Shown here one piece after another: positions 57,549 through 64,000 of a DNA stretch of 64,000 bases. The first letter of the stretch is position 1. Each line of letters begins with the position of its first letter. The stretch comes from Lepidonotus clava (taxonomy: Eukaryota > Annelida > Polychaeta > Phyllodocida > Polynoidae). The notes beneath the pieces were generated by a model that was not told the origin of the DNA, ran no database searches, and worked only from the letters and a program-made list of their open reading frames with translations. The position numbers were made by a program, and so were the translations under genes. The stretch spans positions 11,374,001 to 11,438,000 of the forward strand of contig OW387133.1 in assembly GCA_936440205.1 (NCBI GenBank). The letters run 5' to 3'.

Positions 57549-57817
57549 AGGGGCGGATCCAGAGTCAGCTATCTGTAGGGAAAAGAGGGGAGGGTGAACC
57601 AGCCCCCTATATATACGAATATGCAAATAATTTAGCATCAGATGCGTACGAAGCGAAGAACGAAGGTTAATCACAAAGATTGTCTCTCAGTCTAGGAGGC
57701 AGGGGGCAACGACCCCTTTTCAGTCACTGTTCCCCCGTGGTATCCCGATAGTGTACCAGTGTACCGCCCCTTTTGCCCCCTACCCCCCCTCCCCTCCCCG
57801 CCCTGGATCCGCCACTG
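57549..57817. mobile_element. MITE of the GGGGCGGATC family next to the PC stop codon
   Basis: Begins AGGGGCGGATCCAG and ends CTGGATCCGCCACTG, an inverted pair like the copies at 33189 and 33688. It ends 15 bp from the pyruvate carboxylase stop, so the PC 3' UTR must start in or run through it. I see no convincing target duplication. Confidence 0.65.
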
Positions 57818-57832
57818 CGTACTCTATGCTTC

Positions 57833-58081
57833 TTATTCAATGTCCAGCAGCAGGTCGTCTCCGCGGACCTTCTCCTTGACGGTGACATGGACCTTCTTGA
57901 CGGTGCCGGAGATGGGGGCGGAGACGGTCATCTCCATCTTCATGGCGCTGACCACGCACAGGGCCTGGCCCTTCTCCACCTTGTCACCCACCTTCACCTT
58001 CACGTCCACGATCTCACCCGGCATGGGAGAACCCACCGAGCCCTTGACGCCGCGGATCGCTTTGCGATGGAACAGAATGTC
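57833..58081 (-). CDS. PC: PC last exon: biotinyl domain and stop
   Basis: 249 nt including stop, acceptor TTTTACAG. It encodes [35 protein letters not shown] (biotin on the Lys of AMKM) and a C-terminal DDLLLDIE matching the animal PC end. Confidence 0.97.
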   Translation of the reverse strand, partial: DILFHRKAIRGVKGSVGSPMPGEIVDVKVKVGDKVEKGQALCVVSAMKMEMTVSAPISGTVKKVHVTVKEKVRGDDLLLDIE

Positions 58082-61000
58082 CTGTAAAATTTTAAAAAAG
58101 ACAAAAGTGTTACTATATTGGAATAGTTTCCCAGTCTTGAAATCCTTTGAATATGTGCACATTATTACAACAAGTCTATGCTTTGCAGGGATCGATCCAG
58201 AAATTAAAAAGATACCTACATACACTGGTGCTTACATATATAAAAGTGTAGACGGTGATACGGATGCAAATGAACGTTTATAGTTATCCTATACCTATGC
58301 GGGTCGGAGGACTATACAGATACTAAAGTATAATGGCATTCGTAAATATGAATATGAACATATCTACAACGTATTGTTAATGCTTAATTCAGGTCTAACA
58401 AATAAAGGTAAAATAAAGCCGACAAACCTTTGTGGCTGCTTTATCTTGGATGAAGATAGCTCGCAGTTGACCGTTCAGTTCAAAGAAGACTTCTCGTTCT
58501 CCGAGCGCCGTTAGTTTGTCACCTTTGGCCAACGCTTTGATGTGAATCATTTTACCTTTTTCCAGCTCCACCTGTTGCGGTAAGACATAACGTCAAACAT
58601 GCGAATTATCGTTATAATATTCAGGTAATTGAAATATATTTGGAAATGCATATTGGTTAACGCATCTATAATATTATCCCATTGAACACATTATGTAATT
58701 TCCTCTAATAAGATTTTGGCAGGCCTTCATTGGCGCAGTCAAAAAGGGCAGAAAAATAACATCAAATAATAAATCTAAGGAGAGGAAATACAACAAAAAA
58801 CAGAAGATGATCGGGAAAATCGGGAAAGCAGCAATTATCGAACCACCTACGCAACTTTCGCTTTAGTCATTGGAAAGCTAGTAATTATCATTTATAGTAA
58901 TATGCATAATCAAATGGATAAATGAATAAGCACTGAATCATGTAATGTAAGGTCTATGGTAAACGTGCTGCCACCTGGGTATTTACAACACTATCACCCC
59001 TGAAAAAGATCCATAGTTTCCTACAAAAATATATATACTACATGTTTATGAATTCCTCGTTTACGTGCTCACTTGCATGCTGTCTTGCAGTGCATGGTTT
59101 TAAATATTACTCAATATAAGTAGCAATACTATAATCATGAAAATTACTGTATGCCTACATGTTTTTTTTTTGCTTACTTGACCTTTTTCTTTACATAACT
59201 AATATGTATAATTATAAACTAGAAGGAGTTTTATGCTAAATTGTATGCTTCAGTTTGTTATACTTCAAATTATGTATAGATAATTAAAAAATAATCTTAC
59301 GTCTAACTCCTCTCCATACTCTGGTCCCACGAGGAAGTTCTTGGTGTCCAGCTTGTCGACGGGCCCGTAGGTCATCCTGAACTCTACGAAGGTGTCAAAG
59401 ACCCGCGGGTAGAGGGTGGAGCTGATCAGGTCACAGTCGGTCATTTCCTGGTTGTGTCTCTCCTCCAACTCAGCTTTCAACTTGTCGAAGTCTACAGGGG
59501 GCAGGGACGCGCCTGGGCGACCCTCCACTGTGGGAAGACCTTTCAGGGCCTGAGGGGACAAGATGTAGAAATTGCCATTAATTATGGTAGAAAGGGATAG
59601 ATACTGCTAATACATGTTTGTGCTTTAATAATTGTAGCTGTACTATATCAAAAGGAACTACAATTATGTATTATAATAGTGACGCCCTTTTGCCTTAAAA
59701 TGTAATGGCTGCATTATGTATAGGAAGATGTAGGAGGGGATGTGTTTAAAAAATTTATCTTTTAATTTGTTTTTTTTGTGTGTGTGTGCGCGAGTATATT
59801 GCTACAAACACGTAACATTAAGGTTGAATGGGACGCTCATAATGATGATCATGATGTAGGGCGTTTAATCTTCAATATTGCAAGATAAGTACATTTATAT
59901 CCCCTCTTCGATTCTTTTGGGAAATCCTGATCCAATATACTTCTAAAATGATTACTTTTTAGTAGTTCCTTCATTGGGCGAGTACACAGTTTTGCACATT
60001 AAAGCGGTATTACAACACACAACTTGAACTGCGATATGACAATATCGCAGAGAAGCCGCACAAATTAGAGATAACATTCTCTGTTAAACATGTGTGAGCT
60101 ACTCCAAATCGGTTAACAAAATTTTACATCATCCATTGTGTGAATTGTCTGCAATATCATCAACTCGCGTTGTAGTGTAGTCGTGTAGTCTAATAATGCA
60201 AGTTGTACCTACCTTTGACCGGGAGTAAATCATGTTGGAGGGCAATTAATTGTTGGAGGGAAATTAGTATTGTAAGACAAATCATGATTCAATATACTTT
60301 TTAAAACCCCGCGCAGACCAAGGTGGCGGGAGAACTTACAGGGACATAGAAGTAACTGAGTGTTATGCATGGATTGACCTTTATTTTAAAATATCTTTTT
60401 TTTATCAATACTGTAAGCATGGGCTTTTGGTATATGGTGAAAGTACTAACATGGGAGATATGTCTTAATCTAAACATCTAAAAAAAATCCCAGTCAATGA
60501 TTGTCAATTTTAGCCAATTACCACCTACATGTTCAAAAGGGGGGGTCCAGATAGGCTCTCCCGCCACCTGTATTCCCCATACGTGGCAGCAGGGTTAGTG
60601 AGAAAGATACATACATGGTTTGGCCCACTGAGGTGTACGTACCTTTGAACGGAAGGGCTCTGGGAAACCACCGTGCGGTACTCCAATGTAACCTTGGAGA
60701 AACTGGAGGACAGAATTCGGGAAGGCGAGTTCCTCGGCCTGGTCGAGGACCATCTTGGGGGTCAGCTTGTTCTGGACCATGAACTGTGCCAAGTCACCCA
60801 CCACCTTGGACGATGGAGTGACCTATGAGAAGAAGGGGGAATACGTGGTTTATATGTTTTCTTTATCTAGCATCTCTCCACATACATGAAGTTCTTCCGA
60901 TGTCATCAAAAGTGATCGATATAAAAGAAAATAACAATTATGAAATATATATAATGATAAAAGTACATATTCAATCAGCATTGTCTAAATAATACTCTCA

Positions 61001-64000
61001 CATCACAACCCTTTTTTATATTTTTCTCAAACATCCGTACATTTGCAGATTTGAATTATCTACAATTTTAATACGATCGATGAGGTTATGGTAAGAGCAA
61101 TATAACATACTTATCCTAAATTGTACATTATTACACCCTTTTTGAATTTCTCAAGATTGAAGGCGCATCTATTGTTGATCTTCCTGCCTCACATTTCGCA
61201 AGATACATTGAGAAGATTGAGGCATCGCCAGACGTTATTACCTTGATAAGATCTCCAAGGAGCAGGTTGGCTTCTCGGTACATCCTTTTCACTTCTTGGA
61301 ATTGCTCGGCAAGCCCCAGGCTGAATGCTTGGAATTGCAGGTTTGTGTATTGGCCACCTGATTTAGACAAGACGTTTCACATATGAGGCTGATACCACAT
61401 GTATAAAATGAAGGCATTAAAGGCCTTCCGCATGCCTATGTCCATGACTCAACTTAAAGTCAATTACAATCATTTAAATTTACAAGCGACGAGTCATCGT
61501 TGAATATGCTATGAAAAGTAGATGTTTGGGGCATATCATACACAACCATGCTTAATTTCTGTATGTTAGAAACAAATAATCATACCTGGGATTTCACACA
61601 GGTAGATGTCCGAGTTTCCACTCTTCATGGTAGTTGTGCATTCAAATGGTCCATACAGCTGTCTAGCTTGTTCCCAGTAGGCCGAATATTCATTGACCAC
61701 GGTAAGTGGTATTCCTGTTAACAGACAAAACAGACAATGTATACTTTAAAAGTGATTCTGCCTTCTTAGTAACAATTCTATTTGAATCTCTCATATCTAC
61801 AGTACCAGTATACCTTAATCTGTAAGCACAACATGATTAATTATAACATGATAATATGAATAAATGGATGGTATCATTTTAAACAGTCCTTCATGCTTTC
61901 TTACAACTTTTCTATATACACTATCATTATAATGATAAGTGATGGATGTCTATATCAGGCTTAATAGCTGCTTTGTTGGACAAGTTGATGTTGCTTTATG
62001 AGTGAAATAGCAGTGAAAACAATAATTACATACATGGATATTTATAAAGATATGTTCATCTAGCAGTGATTATATCCAAAGAGAAACTGCAAAAACTGTT
62101 TGAAAGGTATCTTGAGAAAACAAAACTGACCTGTATCCAACTCTGTCCTCTCCAGTGAAGCCACCAGAGCCCCCATACTGGGTTGTGATGTCATGCCTGA
62201 CATGGAATCAACAGCGACATCAACAACATCTGCTCCTGCCTCAGCACAGGCCAGCATCGAGGCGACCCCAGCACCAGCTGTGTCGTGGGTATGTACGTGA
62301 ATGGGAACATCGGGGAATTTTCGTCTCAGTGCCCCTATCAGCAGGGATGCTGCCCTTGGCTTTAACAGTCCTGACATATCCTATGGAAATAGAAAATCAC
62401 TATATTTGAAACAAACACAAAAAGAAAAAAAAATCCCTCTGATGGACCTCTGATTATGTCTCAGTCAGTCACTGTGGAAAACACCAAATGAACTAATGAA
62501 ATACCACTTATTGCCCTCCCTAGCTCATCTTAATATTTTTGACATGGTGATTTCTACTTATTTCCTTTATTTACCACTAAAATGATACTGCAATCTCATA
62601 CTGATTCTGCACTCATACCACAAAGTACTTTCCACTGCTCCAGGTTACCTTGATGCCTAGGATATGAGTTCCACCTTTCACCAGCTCCTCCGCCAGGCTG
62701 ACATAGTATTCCAGGTCGTATTTCTTCTTGGATGGATCAGACACGTCCCCGGTGTAAGAGATGGAGGCCTCCACCACACCACCTATATACGAGTAGCAAA
62801 CATTTAGACTATTTCTTTTAATGAAACATTATATATTAGCAACTTAACGTAAATACATGTTCGTCCAGTAGCTTGATGAGTTTATAATTCAGGATGAAAT
62901 AGAAGAAAGCCCAATCCAGTTTCTAAATTAAAAGAAGGTTAGATATTTTTGGTTTTGTGCTCGCTTACAGGTGTTCCTTCTCATAGTAAAAAGGCTTTAT
63001 TAGAGAAAAGGTGACTCGAGTATATTAGAGGTAAAGGCTTCCATGAAGAAGTATCACCTGAAATAATGGCGATATTTGAAAATCAAAAGGGGGGCTTGTT
63101 TTCAAAGAGGGAAAACCACAAAATGCGTGAAAGCCCTTGGGGTGCGTCTTATGATAAATTTTGAACAAAAATAAGCTGGGTGAAGGAGAAATGTCCAACT
63201 TTCATGAGACTTGATGAGATATCACTGTAGGTCTATTATTTGGGTAGTTCTGGATTTCCCGGCATTCTAGGTAACGCTCAATGGTGCTCTCGTAAGATTA
63301 TATTACAGTAGGATAAGGAAAAGGGTTGAGATGGCCCGAAACAAACCAGCTTTTCTGGCGGCATCCATTCCAAGCAGCATATTGGGCACGTAGTTCAGGG
63401 AGTCGAATACGCGGAAAATATCCATACCGCATTTCACCGCCATCTCGCAGAACCTGCATGCATACAATGAGCATGGAATACATATCAGTAATCAACCATG
63501 GTTGTGTAAGCTGCTGCAGTATAGCACAAAAAGTGAGTACACATAGCTGGGAATATGTGAGTAGTCAATGGCTCACTTGTAGATGACGTTGTCAGGGTAG
63601 CTGGTGTAGCCCACAGCATTGGCTCCTCTCAGCAACATTTGGAAGGGGATGTTGGGGATGAGGGAGCGTAGAAGGCGGAGACGCTCCCATGGGTCTTCAT
63701 GGAGGAAGCGCATTGCAACGTCAAATGTCGCTCCTACAATACAAAAGCAATACTGAGTATGGTATTCAGCATGTAGGGTTAATGTCTAAGAGGCAATACC
63801 TTTCATTTGTGACACGTAAGTTTAAACTACTTATATTCATGGTGTACATAACTAATTGCAGATCTTCAGTTATCGAAGCCACCCACTCATTCAGCAACTT
63901 TTTAGAACAGACACGTTCATTTACTTCAAGAAATTTCTCTTTTTCATGGGAATATCCACAGAGCTATCCATACGTCAAGTGCAACTTACCACCCCAGTTC
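57833..64000 (-). CDS. PC: Pyruvate carboxylase, 3' half (eleven exons, continues off right edge)
   Basis: PC is a mitochondrial biotin enzyme that carboxylates pyruvate to oxaloacetate. About 574 residues are encoded here: from [14 protein letters not shown] in the carboxyltransferase domain, through the allosteric/tetramerisation region, to the biotinyl domain. Key sites: HILGIKDMSGLL holds the active-site Lys that is carbamylated in PCs, [11 protein letters not shown] the metal-binding His pair, and SAMKME the biotinylated Lys near the C-terminus. All introns are GT-AG, phases agree and the frame is open throughout. The biotin carboxylase domain and mitochondrial signal lie beyond the right edge. 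Confidence 0.96.
58428..58571 (-). CDS. PC: PC exon: allosteric/tetramerisation region
   Basis: 144 nt encoding [20 protein letters not shown] and [27 protein letters not shown] and VFFELNGQ are near identical to vertebrate PC. Confidence 0.95.
59301..59549 (-). CDS. PC: PC exon: linker and tetramerisation region, first part
   Basis: 249 nt, in phase at both ends, encoding [20 protein letters not shown] to [15 protein letters not shown]. It contains the [17 protein letters not shown] stretch leading to the allosteric domain. Confidence 0.95.
60643..60822 (-). CDS. PC: PC exon: post-carboxyltransferase region
   Basis: A 180 nt exon encoding [20 protein letters not shown] to [26 protein letters not shown] is conserved across biotin-dependent carboxyltransferases. 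Confidence 0.95.
61242..61357 (-). CDS. PC: PC exon: GGQYTNL helix
   Basis: Encodes [20 protein letters not shown] and [18 protein letters not shown]. This is the conserved PGGQYTNL stretch at the end of the carboxyltransferase domain. Confidence 0.95.
61586..61714 (-). CDS. PC: PC exon: carboxyltransferase end
   Basis: Encodes [20 protein letters not shown] to [17 protein letters not shown]; the split codon continues into GGQYTNL. MKSGNSDVY is well conserved in animal PCs. Confidence 0.95.
62131..62380 (-). CDS. PC: PC exon: metal-binding His pair
   Basis: Encodes [20 protein letters not shown], then [20 protein letters not shown] and [16 protein letters not shown]. The HxH in HVHTHD binds the divalent metal of the carboxyltransferase site. 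Confidence 0.96.
62649..62782 (-). CDS. PC: PC exon: carboxyltransferase with active-site Lys
   Basis: Encodes [20 protein letters not shown] to GGTHILGIK. The terminal Lys corresponds to the carbamylated metal-bridging Lys and is followed by DMSGLL in the next exon. Confidence 0.95.
63347..63453 (-). CDS. PC: PC exon: carboxyltransferase
   Basis: Encodes [20 protein letters not shown] and [24 protein letters not shown] is a hallmark of the family barrel. Confidence 0.95.
63577..63733 (-). CDS. PC: PC exon: carboxyltransferase core, start
   Basis: Encodes [20 protein letters not shown] to [19 protein letters not shown]. It holds the strongly conserved LRGANxVGYxxYPDN signature of pyruvate and oxaloacetate carboxyltransferases. 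Acceptor TATTGTAG, donor AA|GTGAGC. Confidence 0.95.
63990..64000 (-). CDS. PC: PC exon fragment at the right edge
   Basis: The last 11 nt of an exon encoding NWG before the donor GGTG|GTAAGT. Phase 1 joins it to [10 protein letters not shown] in the next exon. Confidence 0.85.

Larger units (their letters stand above)
58082..63989. other. PC introns
   Basis: AT-rich GT-AG introns of about 200 to 1100 bp. I saw no mobile element or RNA gene in them. Confidence 0.45.

Overview
The window looks like intron-rich animal genomic DNA, most likely from a marine invertebrate and probably a lophotrochozoan such as a mollusc. It is AT-rich, carries SINEs with (CACT)n tails, a LINE with an (ACTT)n tail, Gypsy and tyrosine-recombinase retroelements, and spliced host genes that align well by eye with vertebrate proteins. 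The phylum is an inference. All coordinates and splice sites were read by hand.

There are three host genes. (1) A minus-strand gene starts at 30524 and runs off the left edge. Four exons are visible (30462-30524, 27253-27340, 25243-25373, 238-322). It encodes two successive copies of the N-terminal lobe of the KptA/TRPT1 RNA 2'-phosphotransferase fold, the first with Asn where the family has its catalytic His. (2) A complete five-exon glycine N-methyltransferase gene (GNMT) lies on the plus strand at 35070-42004, with a TATA box at 34980-34987. (3) The 3' half of a pyruvate carboxylase gene (PC) lies on the minus strand, 64000 down to 57833, with eleven exons covering part of the carboxyltransferase domain, the allosteric/tetramerisation region and the biotinyl domain. 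GNMT and the KptA-like gene are divergent, about 4.5 kb apart.

Mobile DNA fills much of the rest. A 20.2 kb Gypsy-type element with an envelope gene (988-21231, minus strand, 601 bp LTRs that look identical, 4 bp target duplication) sits in the long intron of the KptA-like gene, in the same orientation. It carries gag, pro-pol joined to gag by a textbook -1 frameshift signal (GGGAAAC plus a 7 bp stem), two overlapping accessory frames between pol and env, an envelope gene, and a 6.5 kb 3' region. That region holds an opposite-strand gene resembling an SGNH hydrolase, remnants of C2H2 zinc fingers and several strong hairpins. A 5'-truncated LINE (25466-26995) lies in another intron of the same gene. 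Between GNMT and PC lie a tyrosine-recombinase (Ngaro-like) retroelement (about 44600-49200) and a second, compact Gypsy element with 92 bp LTRs (49535-54643).

Smaller repeats include a SINE family present as two opposed copies, each with a 13 bp target duplication; a tRNA-headed SINE; two MITE-like families, one of which ends 15 bp from the PC stop codon; a roughly 640 bp foldback; a 215 bp tandem duplication; and several hairpins.

The items most worth attention are the duplicated KptA-lobe gene, the opposite-strand SGNH-like gene in the giant element, and that element's overlapping accessory frames and frameshift signal.
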